Shown here: positions 38,729-46,549 of the stretch, piece by piece
Numbering within the stretch: position 1 is the first letter of the stretch
How the letters are laid out: every line of letters starts with the position of its first letter
Source: Akkermansiaceae bacterium
GTDB lineage: Bacteria > Verrucomicrobiota > Verrucomicrobiia > Verrucomicrobiales > Akkermansiaceae
Assembly: GCA_905181965.1 (NCBI GenBank)
Contig: CAJIZY010000004.1
Location: forward strand, 62,001 to 126,000
Length of the DNA stretch: 64,000 nt
Direction of reading: 5' to 3'
Position numbers and translations under genes: made by a program
The notes under the pieces: model-generated
The model's input: the letters and a program-made list of their open reading frames with translations, nothing else
Told to the model about the DNA's origin: nothing
The model's database searches: none

Positions 38729-39549
38729 GGATAGAGGCATCCCAAGTCCACATTCAGAATCAGACCTTACACCGCCTCACCCTAAATCCCGACACCACGG
38801 TTCGAGGCGGACTTATTTTCTTCCACGGACAAGGCGATTTCATCGATCGCTACCCATCTATACTCAAAGGCTTCGTAGATGCCGGTTATCGCTGCATCCT
38901 TACCGATATGCCAGGTCACGGTCGCTCACAGGGAAGACGTGGAGTTGTCCCGGGACTCAGCTTCGCAGATGAGCTCCTTCATGATTCTCTCTCATCACTG
39001 GAGGGTGAAATTATAATTGCAGGCCACTCTATGGGTGGCCTCATGGCTTTGCGTTTCCTCTTTCGAAACCACAACCTGTTCAAAGCAGCCTGGATCAGCT
39101 CACCTCTTCTCAACCCGATGCTTCAAGCCAAACTATGGATGAAAATCGCCCTTCCCTTAGCCGCGCAGCTTTTCCCTTCGGCAACGATCAGCACCGGAGT
39201 CAGTAGTTCAGACTGCAGCAGTAAGATTGACAGACGCGAAACCGAGAAAGACCTGGCTCTTTTCCATAGTCGCATTTCAATCGGCTGGGGTCGGGATCTT
39301 TGTAACGCCGCCGAAGAAGTCCGCGAACAATTCACCAACGTGGCCCTCGAAACTCCTATTCTATTTACACAAGGAGATTCCGATTCCATTTGCCCCATTA
39401 AAATTTTAGAGGAGAAATTAAAGATCCTCTCTTCGAGTCAAATCTCATTTAAGAAAATCGAAGAAGCTCTTCACGAGCCCTTTTGTGGCTCGACACGTGA
39501 GGATTTTCTGATGCACCTCAATCGCTGGATCGATCATAAGCTAGGGTAG
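38725..39549 (+). CDS. Alpha/beta hydrolase, monoacylglycerol-lipase-like
   Basis: 274 residues. FFHGQGDFIDRYPSILKGFVDAGYRCILTDMPGHGRSQGRRG is the oxyanion and lid region typical of lysophospholipase/monoacylglycerol lipases. IIAGHSMGGLMALRF holds the nucleophile Ser (GHSMGG), TQGDSDSICPI the Asp and ALHEPFC the His. There is no signal peptide, so the substrate is probably a cytoplasmic or inner-face lipid ester. Coupled to the SirB1-like gene upstream; converges on GH31. Confidence 0.88.
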   Translation: MRIEASQVHIQNQTLHRLTLNPDTTVRGGLIFFHGQGDFIDRYPSILKGFVDAGYRCILTDMPGHGRSQGRRGVVPGLSFADELLHDSLSSLEGEIIIAGHSMGGLMALRFLFRNHNLFKAAWISSPLLNPMLQAKLWMKIALPLAAQLFPSATISTGVSSSDCSSKIDRRETEKDLALFHSRISIGWGRDLCNAAEEVREQFTNVALETPILFTQGDSDSICPIKILEEKLKILSSSQISFKKIEEALHEPFCGSTREDFLMHLNRWIDHKLG

Positions 39550-39551
39550 CG

Positions 39552-41942
39552 TTACAGAAATTGAACGATCTCGAAACTCTCCGGTATTTCCAAAACACTC
39601 CCACACTCGAAGGAAGTTTCCTTGCCTCCATCAATAGAAACTCTCTGCCAAGCCGCACCGTGAATCATGAGGCGATAGACCGAATATTTCGCCTGAAATT
39701 CACCGCTTCGAGTTTGAATCAGTTTCTGTTCCTTAAGCTTAAAGGTCTTCTTTATAGAAGCTCCATACCCATCCCCAGCGTCCTCATAAAGGCTCCCCTG
39801 ACCCTCTCCATCCCCTAGGTAGACATGGAGCTCCATATAAGGAAGCTCAATTGATGAGTTCAAGCGCACCGGTGACAAGGGCAGAATCGTCCCGGCCTTT
39901 ACAAAAAGAGGCGTCGAATCAAGCGGAACATCAACCCATCGTTCTTCAGCCCCAATAACCTTTTCATTCGTCCAGAAGTCATACCACAACCCCTTCGGAG
40001 GGTAAAACCACCGCCCTTCAACGCCCGGCTTAGAAATCGGACAAGTCAACAAACTTGGTCCAACCCCAAATTCCTCGACACGATTATGACACTCTAGATC
40101 ATCCGAATCTAAATAGATCAGCGAGCGTAAAATGGGATCACCAGTGTGGGTGTGCTCCTCAAAAACAGTATAGAGGTAAGGCAAAATTCGATAACGAAGC
40201 TCGATAAACTTTTTAGCGATGCCTGTGTAAGGTTCTCCAAACGACCACGGCTCCTGATCGTTCTCGTCACCCGAGCTATGCACCCGGCAGAAAGGATGGA
40301 AGATGCCCATTTGCAACCAACGAATAAAGAGCTCGCCCTCCGCAACCCCAGAAAAACCGCCGATATCAGTACCGACAAAAGAATAGCCCGAAAGCGCCAA
40401 ACGCTGACATTGAATATTACCAATCTTAAGGTGCTCCCAAGTTGATTCGATATCTCCGGTCCAGGCTGAACTGTAGCGCTGCGTCCCTGCAAAGGCCGAG
40501 CGCGTGATTACAAAGGGTCGATTTTCTGGGAAAGCCCTCCGAATACCTTCTCGCGTCGCACGAGACATCTGCATTCCATAGATATTATGGGCCTTACGAT
40601 GAGAACATGGATGTCCGTCAAAGTCATGACGAACATCACGCGGAAAAGTCTTTTCCTCGTTAAAGACCGCTGGCTCATTCATATCAGTCCAAATTCCTGC
40701 CAAGCCACTCTCCTGCATGAAAGGTGGAAAAAGATCAGCCCACCAATCGCGAGTTTTTGGGCTTGTGAAATCGGGAAAATGACATGGCCCCGGCCAGACA
40801 TTACCGGTCAATAGAGGACCATCCATCCGCTTGCAGAACATACCCCCTTCTTTACCGCTCTGATAAATCTCATAATTGCGATCAATCTTAATTCCAGGGT
40901 CAATGATCCCAACCAATTTGATGCCTTCCTTTTCAAGACGCTTTGTCATTCGCCTAGGGTTTGGATATCCCTCATTACTACGATTCCAAGTAAAGCAACG
41001 GAATCCATCCATATAATCAATATCGACATAAATAGCGTCACATGGAATTTCCCTTTTCTTAAAACCATCAGCAATCGCCATCACCTCGCCTTCACTTTTG
41101 TATGACCACTTACACTGATGGAAACCGAGCGCCCAAAGTGGCGGCAACTCTGGCTTCCCGGTTAGATGACTATATTTACGAACAACTTCTGGAACCGAAG
41201 GACCGTGCATAAAGTAGAAATTCATCTCTCCGCCTTGAGCCCAAAAACTACTCACTGCCTCACGCTCACCACCGAAGTCGTAAAAGGAGCGAAAGGTATT
41301 ATCAAAGAAGATTCCGTATGCCTTTTCGTGATGCACCCCGACGAAGAATGGGATGTTTTTATAAAGCGGATTAGTTTCGGCATTATAACCATAAACATCA
41401 CTCCCCCAAAGCTCACGACGTTGCCCTCGCAAATTCTTGTGACCAGGGATGTCTCCTAAGCCATAAAAGTGCTCTCGAGATTGAATCACCCGACTCATCA
41501 TGACAACTTCTCCGCCATAAGCCTCATTTTGACGCCAATGAAATCCTTTCTCATCCTCCGAGAGTAAATTACCCTCATCATCCTCGATTCGAATTTTTAA
41601 CCCATCACGTGAAATCAGCACGACCAATTCCCCGGTCTTGAGAGTGTAGTGATTCTTTATTTGTGAAACCTCGGGCGGGAATGCCTTTTCTAAGACTTTT
41701 GGCAGCACCGCATATGAAAAATCCTCCGCAAAATCGCCGGTTGCGGAAAAACGAAACCGGATAACGCCAACCTCGACACATGTCACCGAAAGAGCGCAAA
41801 AATTATCACACACGAAGACCTGACGGCATCCCTCATCGCGATGCTCCACCACCTTCCCAGGAAAGACTTCACCAGCTTCAGCTGGCATACCGGTCTCAAT
41901 ATAGTTATCTTTCTCGAAGGTTTCTTCGTTAGCTGTTTGCAT
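39552..41942 (-). CDS. GH31 alpha-glucosidase
   Basis: 796 residues from ATG 41942 (20 further open codons upstream are not homologous-looking). The order is an N-terminal beta-sandwich, a (beta/alpha)8 barrel with HFYGLGDIPGHKNLRGQRRELW and ALGFHQCKWSYKSEGEV, nucleophile Asp420 in GIWTDMNEPAVF, then FVGTDIGGFSG. C-terminal beta domains end with the LPYMELHVYLGDGEGQGSLYEDAGDG stretch. Lack of a signal peptide suggests cytoplasmic cleavage of alpha-linked gluco-oligosaccharides. It is divergent from a starch/glycogen-synthase-like glycosyltransferase with about 80 bp between, so the two may share control of alpha-glucan metabolism. Confidence 0.93.
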   Translation of the reverse strand: MQTANEETFEKDNYIETGMPAEAGEVFPGKVVEHRDEGCRQVFVCDNFCALSVTCVEVGVIRFRFSATGDFAEDFSYAVLPKVLEKAFPPEVSQIKNHYTLKTGELVVLISRDGLKIRIEDDEGNLLSEDEKGFHWRQNEAYGGEVVMMSRVIQSREHFYGLGDIPGHKNLRGQRRELWGSDVYGYNAETNPLYKNIPFFVGVHHEKAYGIFFDNTFRSFYDFGGEREAVSSFWAQGGEMNFYFMHGPSVPEVVRKYSHLTGKPELPPLWALGFHQCKWSYKSEGEVMAIADGFKKREIPCDAIYVDIDYMDGFRCFTWNRSNEGYPNPRRMTKRLEKEGIKLVGIIDPGIKIDRNYEIYQSGKEGGMFCKRMDGPLLTGNVWPGPCHFPDFTSPKTRDWWADLFPPFMQESGLAGIWTDMNEPAVFNEEKTFPRDVRHDFDGHPCSHRKAHNIYGMQMSRATREGIRRAFPENRPFVITRSAFAGTQRYSSAWTGDIESTWEHLKIGNIQCQRLALSGYSFVGTDIGGFSGVAEGELFIRWLQMGIFHPFCRVHSSGDENDQEPWSFGEPYTGIAKKFIELRYRILPYLYTVFEEHTHTGDPILRSLIYLDSDDLECHNRVEEFGVGPSLLTCPISKPGVEGRWFYPPKGLWYDFWTNEKVIGAEERWVDVPLDSTPLFVKAGTILPLSPVRLNSSIELPYMELHVYLGDGEGQGSLYEDAGDGYGASIKKTFKLKEQKLIQTRSGEFQAKYSVYRLMIHGAAWQRVSIDGGKETSFECGSVLEIPESFEIVQFL

Positions 41943-42025
41943 CCGGCGGGAGACTAAGCACACCCCATGCCTCCCACCACCGCAGATCACACTCAGACGC
42001 AAAAAAATGCCACCTCTAAATAATC

Positions 42026-43159
42026 ATGGCTAGAATTCGCACACTCATGCTTGGCTGGGAATTCCCACCGCATATCAATGGCGGCCTAGGCGTTGCTTGC
42101 GAAGGGCTGGCAAATGCCCTTGCCACCCGATCTGAGCTAAGTTTATTTCTGCCAGAAATTAGAAATCCAACAAAAAAGGAGAAAATCCGAATCATTCAAA
42201 CCAACCATCTTGCTCATTCAGCCGATTTTGAGCCCTATCTCGATGCCAACCCGAGTGAAGGGCTTTATAGTAGGGACTTAGATAAAAGAGTTGAGATATA
42301 TTCCTATGAGGCCATCAAGGCATCAAGAGAAACTCATTTTGATGTCATTCATGCCCACGATTGGCTGACAGCAATCGCTGCTCTCAAAATTCGAAAACAG
42401 TCAGGAAAGCCCCTCATTTTCCACGTTCATTCCCTCAGTTACGACCGAGCCGGGCCTGACCAGCAGGGTCGGGTTTACAATCTCGAGAAGCAGGTGCTTC
42501 AAAAAGCTGATCGCGTCATTGCGGTCAGTCATTACACCAAAAAAATCTGCATCGATCATTACAACGCCGATCCGGGAAAAATTTCCGTTGTCCACAATGG
42601 TATTTCGCCTATCGAAGCCTACCGCCGGTCTAAACCATTCCTTGATCACCTCGTGGTTTTCCTCGGTAGAATGACGAGACAAAAAGGTCCAAGTCACTTT
42701 CTAGAAATTGCCCTCAAAGTTCTCTCCCAAAATCAAAATGTTCGTTTCGTGTTGGCCGGAACAGGAGATCAACTGCAAGCGTTGATGGCAAAAAGCATCC
42801 GGCTCGGGATCGCAGATCGATGTCACTTTACCGGTTTCCTTGGCCGTGAAAAAATCCACAATCTACTCTCGATGGCCGATGTTTACTGCATGCCTTCCGT
42901 GTCCGAACCATTTGGCCTCTCAGCCCTTGAAGCTGCTCAATTTGGGGTTCCTGCCGTGATCTCAAAACAATCAGGAGCTGCTGAAATCCTAACCGAAGCC
43001 GAGACTGTAGATGCCTTCGACACCGAACAGATGGCACGTGGGATTCTAAAGCAACTAGATGTGGATATTTTGGTTAAACCACTACCCATTCGGGACTGGG
43101 AAGATGTTGCATCTGATGTCGTAGCCCTATACGAATCTCTTTTGCAACGCCCTACTTGA
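42026..43159 (+). CDS. Glycosyltransferase, glycogen-synthase-like (GT4/GT5 fold)
   Basis: 377 residues. The N-terminus LMLGWEFPPHINGGLGVACEGLANALA and FDVIHAHDWLTAIAALKIRKQSGKPLIFHVH are of glycogen/starch-synthase type, with the Gly-rich nucleotide-sugar loop. The C-terminal GT-B half has VFLGRMTRQKGPSHFLEIAL, FVLAGTGDQL and PSVSEPFGLSALEAAQFGVPAVIS with the acidic E-x7-E retaining motif. It is shorter than classic GlgA (about 480), closer to GT4 enzymes. It probably extends an alpha-glucan or a surface glycan. Paired divergently with GH31; its 3' end overlaps the convergent gpmI stop by eight bases. Confidence 0.85.
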   Translation: MARIRTLMLGWEFPPHINGGLGVACEGLANALATRSELSLFLPEIRNPTKKEKIRIIQTNHLAHSADFEPYLDANPSEGLYSRDLDKRVEIYSYEAIKASRETHFDVIHAHDWLTAIAALKIRKQSGKPLIFHVHSLSYDRAGPDQQGRVYNLEKQVLQKADRVIAVSHYTKKICIDHYNADPGKISVVHNGISPIEAYRRSKPFLDHLVVFLGRMTRQKGPSHFLEIALKVLSQNQNVRFVLAGTGDQLQALMAKSIRLGIADRCHFTGFLGREKIHNLLSMADVYCMPSVSEPFGLSALEAAQFGVPAVISKQSGAAEILTEAETVDAFDTEQMARGILKQLDVDILVKPLPIRDWEDVASDVVALYESLLQRPT

Positions 43160-43547
43160 TCAAACTCTTGCCGGTCATCTCTTCCGGTTGTCCAAGACCC
43201 ATCATATCAAGCAAGGTCGGAGCAACGTCAGCCAGAATACCATCTTTAACCTTCTGACCTTCAGTATCCTTAGCAACATACCAAAGGTGCACCAGGTTCG
43301 TTGTATGGGCAGTGTGAGGCGAGCCATCAGCATTACGCATGAACTCGCAATTCCCATGATCGGCCGTGATGAGAAGTTTTCCTCCCAACTTTAACGTCTC
43401 TTCGGTAATCGCCCGAACCGCCGAATCGATTCGCGTCACCGCGATCTTGGCAGCCTCAACCACCCCAGTGTGACCAACCATGTCTGGATTGGCAAAGTTG
43501 ATGATCACAAGATCGTAATCTTGCAACTTGGTTGATGTATTTTTCAA
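43152..43547 (-). CDS. gpmI: Cofactor-independent phosphoglycerate mutase, C-terminal part (frameshifted)
   Basis: Continues the protein started at 44685 after a one-base frame change near 43530. It reads DYDLVIINFANPDMVGHTGVVEAAKIAV, then LLITADHGNCEFMRN and TNLVHLWYV, which contribute metal ligands (Asp, His) of the alkaline-phosphatase-like active site, and ends DMMGLGQPEEMTGKSLIK. The Met at its start is not a real start. Confidence 0.9.
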   Translation of the reverse strand: MKNTSTKLQDYDLVIINFANPDMVGHTGVVEAAKIAVTRIDSAVRAITEETLKLGGKLLITADHGNCEFMRNADGSPHTAHTTNLVHLWYVAKDTEGQKVKDGILADVAPTLLDMMGLGQPEEMTGKSLIK

Positions 43548-44685
43548 CCTCTTCCGAGCTCATTTCAGGCTTCAGATCATAAGTCGCGACATCCTTCGGA
43601 GAAGGGATGACCTTACGATCTTCGTTTGGATAAGGGGTTTCTTCTCCTCCATTGAAAAAGTAGGACACGTGAGGGTATTTTTCAGTTTCGGCAATGCGCA
43701 GCTGCTTCTGACCTGCCTTTGCAACCGCTTCGCCAAGCGTCATTTTTATTTTTTCTGGAGGAAAGATAGCAGGACAATCATAAGTTTCGTCATATTCCGT
43801 GAGCGTGAAATACTCAACTTTGGGAATCACACCTGTTTCGAAACCATCAAATTCGTCACCGCGGAGAAACACTTCTGAGAGTTGACGGGCACGGTCCGCA
43901 CGGAAGTTAAAAAAGATTACTACATCACCATCATTAACCCGTTGGGCTTCGTGATCGAAGAAGATCATAGGAGAAATAAACTCATCAGTCTTGTCCTTGG
44001 CGTATTGCTCGGCGATTGCTTCGCTTGCGAGCACTTCAGTCTCAGCTCCCTGTCCGTGAACGATGGCGTCCCATGCGAGTTTCACTCGCTCCCAACGCTT
44101 ATCACGATCCATCGCGTAATAACGACCAATTATCGTGCCAATTCGCGCATCAAACTTAGCTAGCTCATCCTCAACGTAGTTAAGATATCCTTTTCCACCC
44201 GTCGGGGAAGTATCACGCCCATCAGTAATCGCATGGACCATAATCTCTCCACAGCCAGACTCATGAGCAGCTTTAGCCAAAGCAATAAGCTGATTCTGAT
44301 GACTATGGACTCCGCCATCGGAAACGAGACCAATGAAATGAAGACGTCGCCCCTTTGCTTTTTCAAAAGCTTGCTTGAGAATCGCATTGTCCTTTAACGT
44401 GTCTTCGGAAATCGTCTTGTTTATCCTCGTAAGATCCTGATAGACAATGCGCCCAGCTCCAAGATTGAGGTGACCCACCTCAGAATTCCCCATCTGACCA
44501 CCCGGCAGCCCTACGTCCATACCAGAAGCAGAAACGCAACCTTTGGGGTAAAGATTCTCCATTTCATCGTGAAAGGGAGTTTCTGCCAATTCGACAGCGT
44601 TACCATCTTGTTCAGCGGTTTCTTTTCCACCAGGGTTAAGCCCCCAGCCGTCACGGATAATAAGAACGACAGGTTTGTGAGTCAT
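43456..44685 (-). CDS. gpmI: Cofactor-independent phosphoglycerate mutase, N-terminal part (frameshifted)
   Basis: Glycolytic enzyme interconverting 3- and 2-phosphoglycerate with two Mn ions. The start MTHKPVVLIIRDGWG gives the first metal ligands, and GLPGGQMGNSEVGHLNLGAGRIVYQDLTRI holds the phosphorylated Ser68. VHAITDGRDTSPTGG, RYYAMDRDKRWERVKLAW and FFNFRADRARQLSE are also family signatures. The frame leaves homology after YINQ at about 43530 and continues to an off-register stop at 43456. Joined, the two parts give about 510 residues, the expected length. An indispensable glycolytic step being broken speaks for a sequence error. Confidence 0.93.
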   Translation of the reverse strand: MTHKPVVLIIRDGWGLNPGGKETAEQDGNAVELAETPFHDEMENLYPKGCVSASGMDVGLPGGQMGNSEVGHLNLGAGRIVYQDLTRINKTISEDTLKDNAILKQAFEKAKGRRLHFIGLVSDGGVHSHQNQLIALAKAAHESGCGEIMVHAITDGRDTSPTGGKGYLNYVEDELAKFDARIGTIIGRYYAMDRDKRWERVKLAWDAIVHGQGAETEVLASEAIAEQYAKDKTDEFISPMIFFDHEAQRVNDGDVVIFFNFRADRARQLSEVFLRGDEFDGFETGVIPKVEYFTLTEYDETYDCPAIFPPEKIKMTLGEAVAKAGQKQLRIAETEKYPHVSYFFNGGEETPYPNEDRKVIPSPKDVATYDLKPEMSSEEVEKYINQVARLRSCDHQLCQSRHGWSHWGG

Positions 44686-44740
44686 TACGCCCCCGTGTTA
44701 AGGTCTTACCATCAATCCTTAAAGAGAAAACGGGGAAAAC

Positions 44741-45139
44741 TCAGGTCCAATCTAGAAGCAAGCGCTTTGGCCGGCCCTGCGGCATTTGCACCATAGCCAG
44801 ACCTTGACGACAAGTGATTAATGGCTGCTCCTCCCCTTTCCGAACCACGGTGAAATTACACCAAAATCTAACTTTACCGATCTCGCTCACATGACCATGA
44901 ATTTTAAGAATATCGCCAAGCTTAGCGGGTTTCCTGTAATCGATTTCAGTCCGAAACACCACGGGAAATAGCTGAGTTTCGGCCATTCTTTGCAAATCCA
45001 TACCCATGAGGCCCGCAAGTTTAGTCCGACAGATTTCGATCATACGGAGATACGCAATATTATGGACTACACCACCACAATCCGTGTCGAAGAACATGAC
45101 TTCTTCCTCGGTCGTTAACTTTAAATCTTCAAGCTTCAT
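44741..45139 (-). CDS. YbgC-like acyl-CoA thioesterase (hotdog fold)
   Basis: 132 residues, the full length of the 4-hydroxybenzoyl-CoA thioesterase/YbgC family. The active-site motif FFDTDCGGVVHNIAYLRMIE has the catalytic Asp and the GVVHN turn. The rest of the fold is visible in VVFRTEIDYRKPAKLGDILKIHGHVSEIGKVRFWCNFTV. It hydrolyses acyl-CoA (or acyl-ACP) thioesters in the cytoplasm; chain preference cannot be read. It sits about 55 bp upstream of gpmI on the same strand, possibly co-transcribed. Confidence 0.9.
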   Translation of the reverse strand: MKLEDLKLTTEEEVMFFDTDCGGVVHNIAYLRMIEICRTKLAGLMGMDLQRMAETQLFPVVFRTEIDYRKPAKLGDILKIHGHVSEIGKVRFWCNFTVVRKGEEQPLITCRQGLAMVQMPQGRPKRLLLDWT

Positions 45140-45524
45140 CGTTCACTCAGCAGGTTATTTTCTTCATGTGGCAGGATTCGGCCCCCCTCGATGGTTTGAT
45201 CTACGCTCTCTATCCACTGGGCCAACTAATAGTCAATTTCATCCTTTCCAACAAACCTCTCAAAATACCTTGTGATAAATAGTTTAGCTTTTCGGCAGAA
45301 CGGGCGGTGACCCTGTCATTTTACAAAATGTGTGATGAATAATCAACGCCTTTGAATAGAATAAGGGACAAGATCGTCATCTAATTTCCTGGCTCAGATG
45401 TCGACCTCCTCTCCAAAATAAAACTAGTCCTAGCCTTACCAATTCCTCCACCGATTTATGAAATCTCATCTTTAGTCAATAATTTGGGAATTTCTAATTA
45501 TGAATTTCTAATTATTCTCTCTCC
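45140..45524. other. Intergenic stretch upstream of alr
   Basis: About 385 bp between the divergent thioesterase and alr genes. A 38-codon open frame (45166-45282, MWQDSAPLDGLIYALYPLGQ…) is the only notable coding possibility and is weakly supported. The right end is AT-rich and carries a 14-bp tandem duplication just before the alr start. No RNA gene was recognised. Confidence 0.4.
45488..45515. repeat. Perfect 14-bp tandem duplication before alr
   Basis: GAATTTCTAATTAT at 45488-45501 is repeated exactly at 45502-45515, ending ten bases before the GTG start of alr. It may alter the promoter or leader, or be a small slippage duplication. Confidence 0.85.
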
Positions 45525-46316
45525 GTGACCGAATCTCCTCCACGTGCTTGGGCCGAAATTGATTGCTCTGCGCTCCATCATAATCTTCAGCTTGCTCGCC
45601 GCCATTCTGGCAAGGCTATCATGGCTGTGATCAAAGGAGGAGCCTACGGCCACGGCCTTATCGAGATTGCTAAGGAACTAGATAAACAAAACCTTCCCTT
45701 TTTAGGTGTTGCTAATACCGGAGAAGCTCGATCCCTTTTCAAAGAGGGAATTAAGACCCGACCCTATATACTTGGAGCGACCCTTCAGTCCGAGCGCGAA
45801 GAGATCACAGCCTGCGGCTGGACTCCCTGCCTTTGCTCTTTCGAAGAAATAGAGCACTTCAACCAGCTCGGAAAAGACTCGCCGATCGAAGCTCACCTAG
45901 CACTCGACACTGGAATGGGTCGTGGAGGATTTTTGCCTAATCAACTTGGTGAGGCTTTACAAAAGCTGAGGCAAGCTTCGGGAATAAAGCTAACCGGAGT
46001 GGGCTCACACCTTCCTGTTGCGGATGAAGATGCGGTGTTTACTCAGAAGCAATTCGAACTCTTCGACTCAATGGTTGAGAGCATACCAGGACGTGATGAA
46101 AAATTCCATGTTCACCTCAGCAACTCGGCGGGCCTTCTCGATTACCATAGTCGCACTACCAATCTCGTTCGCCCCGGACTCCTTATTTACGGGATCTCTC
46201 CCCTTCCAGCTCATCAGGAATTCCTAACCTGCCAGGATTGTTCGGGGGTTATACCGATATTGTTGACTGGACTGCGCTTATTGCGATGCCTATTTTGTTT
46301 ATTATCGGGGTCTTGA
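45525..46316 (+). CDS. alr: Alanine racemase, N-terminal part (C-terminal half disrupted)
   Basis: GTG start, MTESPPRAWAEIDCSALHHNLQLARRH. The PLP-binding Lys37 is in AVIKGGAYGHG (usual form AVVKANAYGHG). LALDTGMGRGGF, HLSNSAGLLDY and LVRPGLLIYGISPLPAHQEFL follow the barrel domain to about residue 236. After about 46230 the frame no longer matches, and the C-terminal domain is recoverable only in pieces in another frame. Alr supplies D-alanine for peptidoglycan. The damage looks like several indels in a row rather than one. Confidence 0.85.
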   Translation: MTESPPRAWAEIDCSALHHNLQLARRHSGKAIMAVIKGGAYGHGLIEIAKELDKQNLPFLGVANTGEARSLFKEGIKTRPYILGATLQSEREEITACGWTPCLCSFEEIEHFNQLGKDSPIEAHLALDTGMGRGGFLPNQLGEALQKLRQASGIKLTGVGSHLPVADEDAVFTQKQFELFDSMVESIPGRDEKFHVHLSNSAGLLDYHSRTTNLVRPGLLIYGISPLPAHQEFLTCQDCSGVIPILLTGLRLLRCLFCLLSGS

Positions 46317-46549
46317 CCGTAGAAAGGGCGCGTATGGAAACCGAAATCTGGCGACCTGTAGACCGTGTCGCTGTCTTTATCGGCCGGGTCACGATGGTTC
46401 TGATCAGTGCACTGACCACAGTGATGATATATGAGGCCGAGCTCTTCGGCCCCAATCTCCTCGTTTCAGATCTAGCAAAAAAAGCAGGCACAATCCCCTG
46501 GGAAATTCTTACTCAAATCACACCGAGAGTGAGCCGGATCTACCGTTGA
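46238..46549 (+). CDS. alr: Alanine racemase, C-terminal fragments
   Basis: The end AELFGPNLLVSDLAKKAGTIPWEILTQITPRVSRIYR is plainly the Alr C-terminus. Upstream, IGRVTMVLISALTTV corresponds to the conserved GRVTMD region with its Asp lost through indels. The first 50 residues look membrane-like only because they are read out of frame. There is no independent start. About 30 bp of the expected Alr sequence appear to be missing. Confidence 0.7.
   Translation: MFGGYTDIVDWTALIAMPILFIIGVLTVERARMETEIWRPVDRVAVFIGRVTMVLISALTTVMIYEAELFGPNLLVSDLAKKAGTIPWEILTQITPRVSRIYR

Noticed and set aside
46238-46440. Hydrophobic segment inside alr resembling a TRAP small permease, suggesting a chimera or insertion
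   Set aside because: Parts of it (IGRVTM…, ELFGPNL) line up with the Alr C-terminal domain, so the membrane-like look is best explained by out-of-frame reading of alr.
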